Positions 1 to 12,100 of a stretch of 64,000 nt of DNA are shown piece after piece. A program made the position numbers and the translations under genes. The stretch is from contig JAYMTL010000040.1 of NCBI GenBank assembly GCA_036897445.1, positions 1 to 64,000 of the forward strand, in the 5' to 3' direction. Source of the stretch: Pelargonium tetragonum (lineage: Eukaryota; Streptophyta; Magnoliopsida; Geraniales; Geraniaceae). The notes under the pieces were generated by a model. That model was not told the DNA's origin. It made no database searches and saw nothing but the letters and a program-made list of their open reading frames with translations. How positions within the stretch are numbered: position 1 is the stretch's first letter; each line of letters starts with the position of its first letter.

Positions 1-1052
1 TAAGAAACTTCTCGCCTTCCTTACATCGGCTTCTTTTTGGCACAACCCCACTAGGCTCTATGAGAGCTCAGACAACCTTGCACTTTTCCTTTACTATCCC
101 ACACCCATTATACACTACTCATATGGATTGCATCTCGAAGCACTTAAAAAAACTATATAGAATTAAGGGACTTCTAAGGGCAACTCCTTAGTGAAACCCT
201 TACGTAGGTGTTATTTGTATGAGAAAGCTTTACTCTTCTTTTGAAACCCAGGAGAAGGTCCATACCCCAATCATGTCACTTAGAATTTTTCGACTTGGAA
301 CAGAAGCAGCTCAAGAGCGTAGTGTTCAGTCTAATACCAGTCTCCTATTGGTGAGCACCTTTTTATCCCTAAGATACTTAACAAGGAGATTTTTTCTGAC
401 TACACCACGCACCTCTAAGCCTGCCTATTCTTAGGAAAGAAAAAAGAATTTATATAAAATTAAGAAAGGGGTTTACCTAGTTTAGTAATTGATAAGTATT
501 TGATTAAACAAATTTTTGATTATCCGTTTCACTTAAACTCGGTTTACGCTCTGAAATCCACAAAATGACTGGGGGTTGATATATTACAGCTCTCCTCCGT
601 ATCTAAGTTTTTTTTTATACAAAGTCTAAGGTACTTAGACTACTTATTATATAGCTGGATATTCCTTTACTTTACAAAAAACTCTCTTGGGGTAACTCAA
701 ACTGCACAAAAGGGGCCCTTGTAAATTCCTTTTACTTTTTAAAGCTCCCACAAGAGATCTCGGGGTTTAAAAAGGGAGGCTTAGTTTTAACTAGTTAAGG
801 CTCTTATAGGGCCTGTCTTTAGGACTAATCTGGTAAAGGAGTATAAAAGTTTTTACCTTGTTTCTTTTAGAGAGCCTAACCTTAAGAAACAGAAGCACCT
901 TACGCAGTTCAATTAGTGGAAACCTGAATTCTTAGAGCCTCTCAAGTAGCGGTATCCATTTACATTTCTTTTAGTAGAACTTCCCTGACTTACCTTGAGA
1001 AATAGAAGCTTGGTTTTCTAATCCTAGATATGCTTAACGGGGCCCCTTATCA

Positions 1053-1076
1053 TTTTTATATTCCTTTTTATATTCC
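1053..1076. repeat. Perfect tandem duplication, 2 x 12 bp
   Basis: The unit TTTTTATATTCC occurs twice in direct succession with no mismatch, and a partial third start follows. It looks like a replication-slippage duplication. The lack of difference between copies implies it is recent relative to the decay of the surrounding DNA. Confidence 0.8.
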
Positions 1077-1202
1077 TTTAATTACTTTTTTGCCGAGAAG
1101 GGCTCGTCTTCCATTAGAATTCTTACTTTCATCACCTGTTAACTAACACCTAACTTCTACAAAGGATTTAAGAAAAAAGCCCCCTGACTTAGTTACACCG
1201 AG

Positions 1203-1219
1203 TTAATTACATTACCTTG
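1203..1219 (-). repeat. 17-bp dispersed motif, copy A
   Basis: On the minus strand this reads CAAGGTAATGTAATTAA, identical over 17 bases to the plus-strand copies at 25797 and 27062. Similarity with copy C extends one base further upstream (an A) and then ends; no shared flank is visible. Function is unknown: it could be a binding site, an element end or a remnant of a conserved RNA. Confidence 0.75.
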
Positions 1220-4200
1220 TTCAGCGCAAAAACTTCAATAGAAAAAGCCTTTATTTAGTGAAAAAGGATTCCTAAGTTGAGAAAAAGACCCTAAATAGCA
1301 GGTTTATGCTCTTGAAAAGCCTTTTGTCGCAGGTTCCCCCTAGAATAAGTCTAAAGGGAAAGAAGGGTGTAAATAGCATAATAAACCCACTATAAATAGA
1401 AAGCAAATTAACGCTTAGAACTCCAAAAAGGAATAACTAAGTACCAATATGCCCGCAAATAGAAAAAGTTTAAAGGATATAATTCAGGATTTTCTTTCTT
1501 TACAAAAGTGCAGAGACTTCAATTTATTCCGGGGGTAATTTATAGCTTCTTTAAGCGATTCCAGTCTGTGGTAACCCCCGCTAACACACAGGTGTGGGGT
1601 CCCTAGTCTTTTCATTTCGTTCCATACTATTGTATGTACTGGATTTACCGGACTCCTTTCCGGGGCAGTTAAACTCAGGTTTGGGTTATTCAGAAACTAG
1701 TTCCATGAAGGAGTTATTTGAAATGTCTTACAAGTATAGAGTTACTTAGTCTTTAGGATTCCTTTTAATAAATTTTTCTGGGTTAGTGAAGCCCCTCTAT
1801 ACAAGAGTACGTCAAGAAACTCTAGTATCCGATACTAAGCGAAGTCCTTTAAAATATATAGAATTACGACAAGTTCCTTCTGGGCAAATAGGGTGAGACT
1901 TGAGTCCATAGTATATAAAGTAGATTAATTTAGATCTCTTTTAGCTTACTCTACACTGTCATAACTTATTCTTTAGAAAGATTATGGAGCATAAATCTGA
2001 TACCAGTACAGTAGGCAGCTAAATTCAGTCCTTTTCTGGTTTTGAGCAATTATGATTATATTACAAGTCTAGTCTCCGCCATTACACTTATCAAAGAAAC
2101 TTTAATGTCTACAATCTGGCACAGCTTCTTCTCTAGCCTGTCTTGAAGATCGAAATTGTATAGAGGATATTTTCTCCAAGGGGTGTTCATCTATTTTCTT
2201 TACCGAACCTCTAATCTTATACGGAAATTTCTTTTTGGCTTTCCTTTATACAATTATCTTGCGGCCTTCCCTTTTCTTTGACAAGGATTTTATTTATAGA
2301 AAAATCTTCCGTTAGATAATTTTCAGTAGTTCTAGTGGGATTTCCTTAAAAAAGCATAGGGTAAGGGTTTTTTATGACGCAACTAAGTTAATTTCTATTC
2401 TTAAAAAGGGGCTAAAATCACTAAAAGCGCTGTTTCAAAAAGGGGAGCTCTTAATTCACAGAAAAGCTTGGATTTTCTCTATTAAAGTGATACGGCCAGT
2501 TAACTTGTTATTCCCTTTATGTTGTACAATATTTAAGGGAGTTCCCATATTATGCAAATCTTAGTATATCCCGCAGTTCTCTTTTTCTATCAACTTGGGG
2601 ATAAATGCTTTATGAAGAACGTTATTCAGTTACTTAATATGTAGTGTATACCAAATAAATATTTGAAGAACCTTTACATTGCATAAAACTACAAACAAGA
2701 ACAAAAGCTCCCTTATTTAGGGTTACCTCTTACCCAGTTAATTTTAAGGAAGACTCTTGTAAATTGAAAAGTTCTTCTTAAGACTTAACCTTTTTGGTTC
2801 AGACGAGGTCGCAGTGAACTTAGAGCATATAAGAGTCCCTGTCTTAAAGTAGTGTTTATAAAAACCTCTTAGACATTCCGGTAAGTTTGACTGCCGGGTT
2901 GGGGTGATCTAGACGAGTGCAGATCTTAAAAAATTTTAATCTACTAAAGGGTTCTCGCTATTAGTATTAGTTAGTGGCAGGTTTTCTTGAGATAAGGTTT
3001 CGGAATAAAGTTAGTGTGGATTTACTAAAGACGGGATTGTTACCGGGTAAACAGCGAGGAGTTCTTGGCCGAAGAGAATTAGCAAAGATTTTTAATGTTT
3101 ATGAGTCGGATGTGCATTAAAAATAGGCATTCTATGAAGCTTCACTGGATTCTTTTTAAATCTTTTGCTGGGTTTTAAAGTACAAATTGTTGATTCAAGT
3201 ATCTCCTTGAGTATAGCATTAAAAGCTAAGGGAAACCCTGATAAGTTAAAGACTTTATAAGAAAGAAGAAAAAAGCACACCCTTTATATTCCCAACTATA
3301 CTGGGTTTCTCTTGACTGTAAAAAACTACTGATAAACTAAGGAAAGCCCTAAAAAGCTAGCCTCAGAGAGTTCCGGGAGACTTGAGTATTCTATAAGATA
3401 AAAACTCTGTGCAATACAACTCAGTTACACCTTGTATAATAAAGAAAGAAAAATTTTTAGTCTATAAACTTCTACTTTTTATCAGATTTAAGCAACAAAC
3501 CTTCTTAACAAGTAAGACCCCAAGAGATGATAAAAGGTTTTTATCAGGTTTAACCCTCCTCGACAAGAGTGTGAAAAATCCTTTTTTTTATACACGGGAC
3601 CCCCTCGTAAGTTTTTTTTAGATACGGCAGTAAAAGAATTAGAAACTTATTGTAATTGTAACCGGCATTTACGCGCATACGGGGTTTTTATAATCTAAAA
3701 TTAAGGATATTAATAAAAAGATTTAAAGGACCCAGAGTAGTGTATAGTAGACTGCAACATTAATAACAAGATTTTTATAAAGAAGAAATTAACTGCAACT
3801 ATACGTACCCCGTGCTTCTAAACCCCTTTTTTAATTAAAATCTTAGACTAAAAGCTAAATAAAGATTTATAAAGAGTTGCTCTAAATTGGATTTCTGGTA
3901 TCTTCTCTTCTCAAGGGCTAAACGGAGAATCCGTAGCCAATAAAGTTGCTTTTTAAGATTTCAGTTCTAGACAATTGTAATATAAGTAGTATTCCAAAGG
4001 TTTCTGTTGCTCATTACTTAAACAGGCCTGTATAACCAGGGCCCTTTATTAAAAAGCCTGCCAATTCCGATTGGTGACAAGGAAAAACCAAGGCCCTTAC
4101 TAGGAAAAAAGGAAATTCTCATGTCTAGGTGAGCCTAAGTTTTAGTTTAAACTTGGTGGGGTATTATCCAGAAAAATCTGGAACAAGAAACCCATTTTAC

Positions 4201-7200
4201 TAGGGAAATCCAAAAATCTAAGATACCCATGCACTGTAAAGCGCTCCCTATTACTCAAGTTTTTGAAAATCTAAGTTTGTTAGATAAGATAAAGTAATCC
4301 CTGGTTTTTACTGCTGAATTCATAAAGATTTGCTTGAGCGATAGGACTGCCCTTTTATAGTTTTAGGAATTACAGATGAGGGAGTTTTCGATCTATATTG
4401 CGTGCTTTTTAGCCGGCCGGTAAGGTATTCTTGTATTAATGCTCAATATCAAAAAGTTTTTTAGGGTTACCGAGTAAGGAAGTGCCCTATTGTGATTATG
4501 TGATTAATATAGTTATAGTATAGAAAGTATAGAAGGCTTACCAAGATAGGCCTTTCTTGTAACGTAACTAAAAACGTAGTCGCCGATAGAAATTACTAGC
4601 GAACTCTAGGCAAAACTTTTTAAAGACAAAAGAGACTCTTAAAGAGCCCTCCCTTTTTCTAAGACTTTTGTGTCTGGATATGTTAACTTTATTTGTATAT
4701 TCCTTTACTTTTTAGTTAATAAAATAGATATATATAGTCTTTTTGTTTATAAAGAAATATCAAACTTAAGAGAAAATTAAGACTCGGCAATTCTTGTAGT
4801 GCTTCTTGACTTTAAGAGTCTTTCTAAGTTCTTTTTATTAGGTCACAAAGGTGCGAGAATCTCTAGAGATAGCTGGGGGAATATAAGAGTCCCTTCCCCG
4901 CCCTATTACCTATTATTTAAAACTCGAATAAAGAATAGTAGGGGAACCCCTGCTTCCTATTTCAGATAAAATTCTTTTTGTGTGTTCAGCAGGGCGCAGG
5001 CAGAACTAAAAAATGAAAAATTTTGTGAGTATGAGGTTTAAAGAGCTTTCATTTGAGTTAGACTAGACTTTGTACCCTATCTTTACCTTTCTAGGAGGAG
5101 CTTCCTGTACCAATCCAGTCAGTGCTTATTTAAGATCTTTCTAGTTAAGAAGGCTTTTCTTATATAGATGTAACTCGCACTTGCGCTTTACTTTAAGAGG
5201 TTTGTCGGTCAACAAGGAGTAGTGAAAAGGTTTACTAATTTATTTAACCAGTCCTTATAGTTTAAGAATGAATCAGGACCATTAAAAGTTTAAGCCCAAC
5301 TGAATCTATGCCTCAAGTCCAACAAGAGTACGAAACCCAGGCTTTATATAAAATCTTTCCTTAGATCGAGCCCACATATACTTGAGAAAAATTAAGGAAT
5401 ATTTAACTAAACTCGTTATTGCTAAAGGCACTGATACATGAAATTGTTGCCAAAAGCTTGCTAGTCAAACTCTATATCATAAGTTCGGCCTTTACGTTAC
5501 TAGGGATCTCTCCTTAGTAAGCCCTTAAAAAGAGTTTCTAGTTACTTCCCAAAATTTCATAGAAATAAGGTTTAATTTAAGACCTAGCTTCAGTAAAAAC
5601 CCCACTTAGTTAAAAACACATAAGGCCCTATTATGAGGAATGTTTTAGTCATATACACGTGAGCTGCTCTTTTACTCTACTCAAAATTTGGAAAGTCTGA
5701 ACTGTTAGCTACAAACAGAAAGTAAGCGCTTAGTTTGAACTTTTACAAGAGGAATAGACCTTAATATAAAAATAGAAATTTCATTCTCCGTTTTAAGCTT
5801 CATTACTCTAAACAGATTAGAGGTTATGGTATCCTTGTAGAATCTGGTAGTTCTCAAAAACTTTATGCTTATTAAATAGAAGCTAGGTACAACTAAACCT
5901 TTAGAATCTTACTGGTCTTTTTTAGTTACACTCCTCAATTAAGAAGAATCAGTAGCTCCTTAAGCTATAAGAAAGAATCCTAAAGAAGCTAATTAAAGTA
6001 AATTGACGTATAAAAGTCTTAGATCTCGAAGGTAGAACACGAAGTCTCCGGTTGTAAGTCCAAGGGGTACAGCTCTTGCTTAATTTCATTACCTAACATT
6101 TTTAAGCTTTTAGGAGTATACGATTTTAGGGGTTTCATTAGAGGGCTACCCCGACTCGATTCTTAAAAGTTTCCAGCATTTGCCTTTATTCCAGTTAAGA
6201 ATTCTTATAAAAAAGGAGAATCGCACGAAGGAACCGGGCATAAGTTAAGGGACCCCCATACTTCGGACAAAAAGGTTTTTAGTTAGCCTGCTATGGAATA
6301 ATGAGATTGGAATGTTAAAGAGTTTATGGTAGCGAAAACTCCACAAGTAAGGCGGCTCAGAAGTTCTTGACAAGTGCTTTTTTTCTATATTCCTATGACT
6401 CTCTCCGAAGCCCTAAAATACCTTATCAAGATCCATCCAATTGGGCTCGACTGTTAAAACAGCAATGGCTGGGTGGGTCCTCTCTACTTGCGTAATGAAA
6501 TACGAAGTCTCAGCTCTACCTAAGCATCAAGGGGAAGCTTAAGAATTAATAGATCACTCATAGATTTTGACCTTAAAGAAAGGGGGTTCACACGAAACAA
6601 CTATATATGAAGATGCTCCGTTTCTAAAGCCCAGTTACCCGCGGGAAATTTAAAGGAAAACTACTTTGCTTTATTTAGTTCTATTTTGAACAAAATTACG
6701 AGAAGGTATAGGAATAGAAATTGGTTACGACTTATTTTCTAATCATAAATTAATCATAATGTTTACTCTTACTTTTTGCATTAGATCCTACGTTTAACTT
6801 GGGTTTCATCTAAATTGGCCGAGTTTTTACCTGGTTCACTTCCTATTATGTATCACAAGCGTATGTCCGACTTCCTTAACCTTAAGGAGTACACTAATAT
6901 TAAATAATTACATCTCTTTTTTTTCGGAATTTTCTTCTGAGCTTGTGTATAAAACCAAATTTGACTACTCCTATTTAAGAGCTGAGTGAGGCCCTCTCTT
7001 CTCTCTTTTTTGGTGAACCTCAGGGAAAAGCCCGGAAGGAATAAGTAAAAAAGAAAAAACAATATTTAACCAAGTCAGATAGAAAATAGTTACAAATATG
7101 GGGGCTTCTAAGAGTATCCTATTAGATGTTCAGACTTTAATAAAATCCCTAGGTATAGGGCGAGGGACAAAAAAGAGCCCTCTATCTCTATAGGGATACG

Positions 7201-8502
7201 TATCGGTAGACGTTTCGTTTATCCGATTGAAACTCTTTCTTATCTCCGGATTTTGTCATGAAAGCGTTGTTAGTATTACTGTTTAGTACAGCTTTCGCTA
7301 AGATTTGAGATTACCCTAAGAGCTTTACTCTACATTTTTAGAATAGGAAGAAGTCCCATAAGTTCTGCATTTGAACTTACAACCAGCTATAACTGAGTTT
7401 AATCTTAAGAAAAACGACTTGCCGTAACTAAGTTTTGCGAACCGCGAATGCCGATTCCGAGGATATGTACAAGAGCCTCCTTTTAGTCTTTCTATTTTTA
7501 ACATAGCAAGAACTTCTTCGAAATAAGTTAGAACTTACTTTATTATTATTTAAGTTCAATTAAAGTAGGCTCTTTTTATAATAGTAAGATAATTGTGTAA
7601 TGCCCAGTAATCCGCTTTGATACTAGGAATAGAGACACGTCACAGCTGTAAGCGAGGTCTAGACAAGGGAGCACGCAAATCCTGGTTTTATTTAGAAAGC
7701 AAAGACTCCTTTTTAAAGACAAGAGACTCCTATAAAAGCGGGATGCCCAGTAGTAAAAAGTAAATATACCAAGGTGTCCCCGTGAATTCAAATATAACAG
7801 CTTATAGCCAAGCGGGAAGTACGAGAATCCTTTTGGTGAGAGAGGGCTGCTCAAATGAAGATCCTAACCTTCTTTTTATGCTTTTATCAAAGAATTTAAA
7901 TAAAAAGTTGTTTTGAGTTTAGGGTTCCCTATCATTCAGAATCGAAGGTAACTCAGTTTCGAGCACAAAAAGTGACAATCTAAATCACTTAGATAAAGGA
8001 CACTTGTTTTGTGACTCTAATAAAAGTCAGTTAATTGAAAATAGAGTATGTTAGTGAAAAGTGTAAGTTGAGTCTTTCAATTGGGTAAATCAAACCGTAA
8101 TGGAGCTTGTAGCCGCAGGTTCTAAGTCTTTTTGAAAGGTTTTGAATTATAGTAAATAAAAATTTTTCAAAATAAACAAGTCAAGTATTCACTTAGTTAT
8201 AAATATGGAAGTTCTAGTTTTCCAAAGCAAGTAAGATCCTCATAATATCTAAGAACTTAGCCAATTCTTATTTGTTATTTGTACGAAATCTCTCAACAGG
8301 AAATCGCTTAAATAAATAGAAAAAAACTTCTCCTTTACCAATCCGTGAAAGAAGTCCTGCCTTAAAGGTCCCCTCCCTTCTAAAAAAGTTGGTGAAAAGT
8401 GACGCTGTCCGCTGTTTAAAGTGCTATTCCAATTTCTTAATAGTAATAGTAAAAAAGCTCCTACAGGAATTTCAGCGCTCATTACCACTACTAATAAAAT
8501 GC

Positions 8503-8575
8503 TAAGACTGACTGATTAGAACCAATGACACGAGGATCTTTAGGCCTTTGCTCTACCAACTAAATCTAAGGTCTT
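8503..8575 (-). pseudogene. Decayed tRNA-Phe-like gene, organelle/bacterial type
   Basis: Read on the minus strand, the 73 bases lay out as a tRNA: a 7-base acceptor arm with five outer pairs kept, TA at positions 8-9, a D-loop and stem containing GTTGGTAGAGCA, an anticodon arm with loop CTAAAGA, a GTGTC variable loop, and a T-arm around GGTTCTAATC. From memory, the stretch from GTTGGTAGAGCA to ATCCTCGTGTCA differs from plastid tRNA-Phe(GAA) at only about four positions, far beyond chance. The anticodon reads AAA where GAA would be expected, a G-to-A change in TpG context that fits the decay seen elsewhere. The D-stem and the bottom of the anticodon stem are poorly paired, so I call it a relic rather than a working gene. 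Confidence 0.6.
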
Positions 8576-9118
8576 TATCGCAATTTACTTTTAGAGTTTT
8601 CTTATTCCTTTACAAAACTACTAAGACAATATGGGAGTTCAAGTCCTATCCTATGACTCGATTGAAGTATGGTCCTTTTCTGGTTATACCTACCAAGGGG
8701 GACTTGTAAATTTATTAAACTAAGTAAGTGTGTATCCGAAGTCTTATCTTTACTACCTTGAATGGTGGTCTAGCTTTGACTACGTAAAATTGCTTTGAAG
8801 AGGTGTAGTAAACCTTTATCAGGCTCAAGTATTAGTCTCTAGTTAGTTTGTATATAGGTCTTCCTTCCATAAGTTCAAAGTACAGCAAGGTTTTTCTCTA
8901 TATTATTCAAAGAGGGCGTATCCGGTAGGAATGGCGGAAGCCCTTAAAACTTTAGTTATACTTCTGAAGTAGTGTGGGGTATTCCTTTTTTTTGGAAGGG
9001 AAGTCTGTTAAAGTGTTTCAGATAATTCGGAGTTCCGAAAAAGAATATAAGGATTAAGAAAGACTTTTTAATAAAAGCCCTCGGTAAGAAAACTGAGAAA
9101 AGGAGTTGATACTATGAG

Positions 9119-9141
9119 GATCCACAGGTTTCCTGTGGATC
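9119..9141. other. Perfect 10-bp hairpin with TTT loop
   Basis: The stem GATCCACAGG pairs without mismatch with CCTGTGGATC across a three-base TTT loop. About 0.06 such perfect structures would be expected by chance in 64 kb, so it is unusual for this DNA. It also keeps CpA and TpG steps that are scarce around it, suggesting recent origin or constraint. There is no T-run directly after it, so a bacterial-type terminator is not indicated. Confidence 0.7.
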
Positions 9142-12100
9142 TATTACTAATAGAGCTTTTTGTTTTCCTAAATGCCACACAAGAGTCTTACCTAATTTAT
9201 AAAACTCTAAAGTTTTTCTTTTCGTACCTAATTCTACTGCGCAGTAGCAGTAGTGTTTAGGGCATAGAAGCTTCTTTTTTACTAGAAGTACCAGAAAGAT
9301 TTTTTAGAAAAATAATCAGATTCTAAGCTGAAAACAAGAAACTCCCTTATTTCTGGAATTTCCTAACTTAAGACTTTACGTTAACCAAGCTTTCTTTATC
9401 CCAGCCTTCAATCGTTATAAAGGTTAACCTTATGTGAATAACAGCAAATCATATGAGTATGCGCAGCCTCCCTTGCTTAGGGCTTAGGATTTCCTATAGG
9501 AGCGGTTGTAATAAAATAATTAAATAGCCGAGTCCTTATAAGCAAAATGCAGTTTAGGTAAAATCTTGTGGTCTGCTTTACAATTTGTATCCTTGTTGTA
9601 GAGCCTGGAGTTGCTTCACTTAAGCGAGCATACTGAGTTCTAGTAAGTACGGGTATTTTATCATAAAATTGAGTTTTAGTTTTGTATTAAGTAAGATGGG
9701 CTCCTTAGTCTATGATTCCAAAAAGGAGTACTTTCAATAAGGTGATAAGAGCTTTTGCTTGAATAAAAGGAGGAACTTTGTAAAATATATTAAAATTTTT
9801 CTCCAAGCCTTTATTATATACTATATACTGCCTGTTCTTAATTCCGAAATGGGTAAGCAACCTCATGGATTTTCATTGGAAAAAAGAGAACTCCTTTACA
9901 GGACTCTTTACTGTAAACTACAAGATTTGCTTCTTAGTACCGAATTAGTCATCCTCTATTTTACGTCACAAAAACTCCCAATTAAATAAAGCTCGGATTT
10001 CTTGAGGGGGCTTGTGACTTAGACTTCATTTCCTACCTATGCAACAAACCTAAGCCGAAAGGACAGCTCCGCAAGTTAATACCTAACTCCTGAATTTTGA
10101 CTATAAAATGAAGCTTAACTTAAAAAGAGCTACGTTCCTAAATAAAAAGAGTAAGAAATATAGATTAAATGCTTGCAATCCTAAAAAGAAATACTCATTT
10201 GTAGGTCTGAGCCTCCTTAACCGAATAGCCTCGATTATATAGTGCATCCTTTTGATTGCCTGATCCTCGAGAAGTAGCCTTTCCGCCGAAATATACAAAA
10301 AATCTTTATAAAAAAGGGTTTCGAGCCTTTCTACATAAAAGCTGCGAGGGTCTATAATTAGGCTAAGATTTCTCTGACTTCAAAGTGACCGCTAGTGTAC
10401 AGGTTTTTCATAAGCTCAAATTAAAACCCATATGGGTTATAGTCTTATTCAAGGAGTACATCCAGGGAACCCTTGAAATATCATTGTTATACTTCCAAAG
10501 CAGTTCCTACACACGACCTAGTTCTTCTTTTTAGTTCCTAAACTTTTTTCTTAACCAATAAGGTAGGTTGTTTTTCCTTAGAACTCTAAGGCTCTAAAAA
10601 TCTGCTTTATAAGTCAAAGTTCCTTTTGGTTTTTATCTCTTCTAGGAAGCACTCGAAGTATGCGCTCCTTATTCTATAGGGTACTCTATTATATATCCGG
10701 AAGAAGGTTTGGTAAGATGAATATTTGAACCTTTTTTTACCATTTATTTAAGGACCCCTTTTAGTAGTTTTTAGCCGTGGGGTTTATTATAAAGCAGCGC
10801 AAAGCTCTTACACGATTTTAGGGTTAGGTCTTGTATTTAAGGAAAGGTTACTTCCAAGTTATAGGGAATTGCCGAGATAAGAAAAGTCAAGGTAAATTCT
10901 TTCATTTTCTTCCCTAGGAAAACTAAAGAACTTTGACTACTATATGGAACATGCTTTTTCTTGTAAAAAGGGTACTTTTTCCCTTGAAATCTGCCCTTTA
11001 TTTAGTTAGATATACAGGGAGGGCATACTCCTTATTTTAGCTTAATTTAAACCTCCCTTCTCTCCGGTAGGTGGTCTTATTTTAAGAATCTTTAGTGAGT
11101 CAAGTATATCCTCTAAATTCCGACTGTGTTATAATTATTCAACTTCTTCTAGAACAGGTTTCCTGGATACTCTAGTAGGTCATTACGAAAGATAATCTTA
11201 TTACTAGATTGCATTAAGATGAAATATAAGGTTCCTAGTTACATAAGTTGTAAATCCTAAGCTAGTTTGTAGATCTAAATTCTTTATGCTTTATGTCTGT
11301 TATATAACAGTAGTATGCGCTCCCCTAAAAACGGGGTATCCTATACAGAAAAAACTTAAAGACTTTGGGTTTGGGTAGGAAACTCTTCTACTTTTCACAG
11401 AGGATTCCTATCAAGGTATTACTGGGGTTTTCTAAAGGGCCTTGGTTACACGTTAGATATATCAACCCTTTTGTTTTAATTCCTCCAGAATCTGAGAGAT
11501 ATTTAGGAGCTCCTACTGCGATTCTTTGAGCAGATGCAGATATTGCTGTTATAAAAAGTGACCTGATATATCTATATCAAAGTCAAGAGATTCCCCGCTC
11601 CTGGCGGTCCCTTGTAATAGGAGTTTTCTATATTATAATACTAAAGTTCATTTATTCAAAAAAAATGAACCCTTGCTTTTGCGTTTATGACGTTCAACCC
11701 CCTTAAATTCTATTAGTAACTATAACTCTTGGAACTTGCTTAGATGCTCTTTTGAAGTGTAACTACCTTATAGAGCTTACTTCTTTAATTTCAATTTCAT
11801 TTTAAAAAAGAGTCGGGTAGAGAGTCAATTTCTGGAAGAACCTTATCCAGAATATTTTCTAATTTATAAGGCATATGCTACACAGAAGAATCCAAATACT
11901 AAAGTGTGCCTTTGTAGATCCATTGCATTTATGATACATCAAAAACTTTTATCCCCTTTTTACTTTATACTGGTTATTTTTAGAAACAACTTCTCTATTC
12001 CTAAACCGAAGTCAACAAGGTCTTTGTACGTCCATAAAAAGGATTCTCTTTACTATCCCGGATTCTTTTTAGTTCTTGAATGTATATTTTTTGTTTTGAC

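Larger units (their letters stand above)
1..8490. other. AT-rich non-coding background, left part
   Basis: I see no gene in this stretch on either strand. Stop codons are frequent in all six frames and the few open frames of 60-90 codons show no recognisable domain. Local items are the 17-base motif at 1203, a 12-base tandem duplication at 1053, and scattered G-run/C-run near-palindromes such as those near 1040 and 4938. TAA/TAG and their complements are plainly over-used, matching the TpA excess of the whole window. No rRNA, intact tRNA or transposon end was recognised. Confidence 0.6.
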
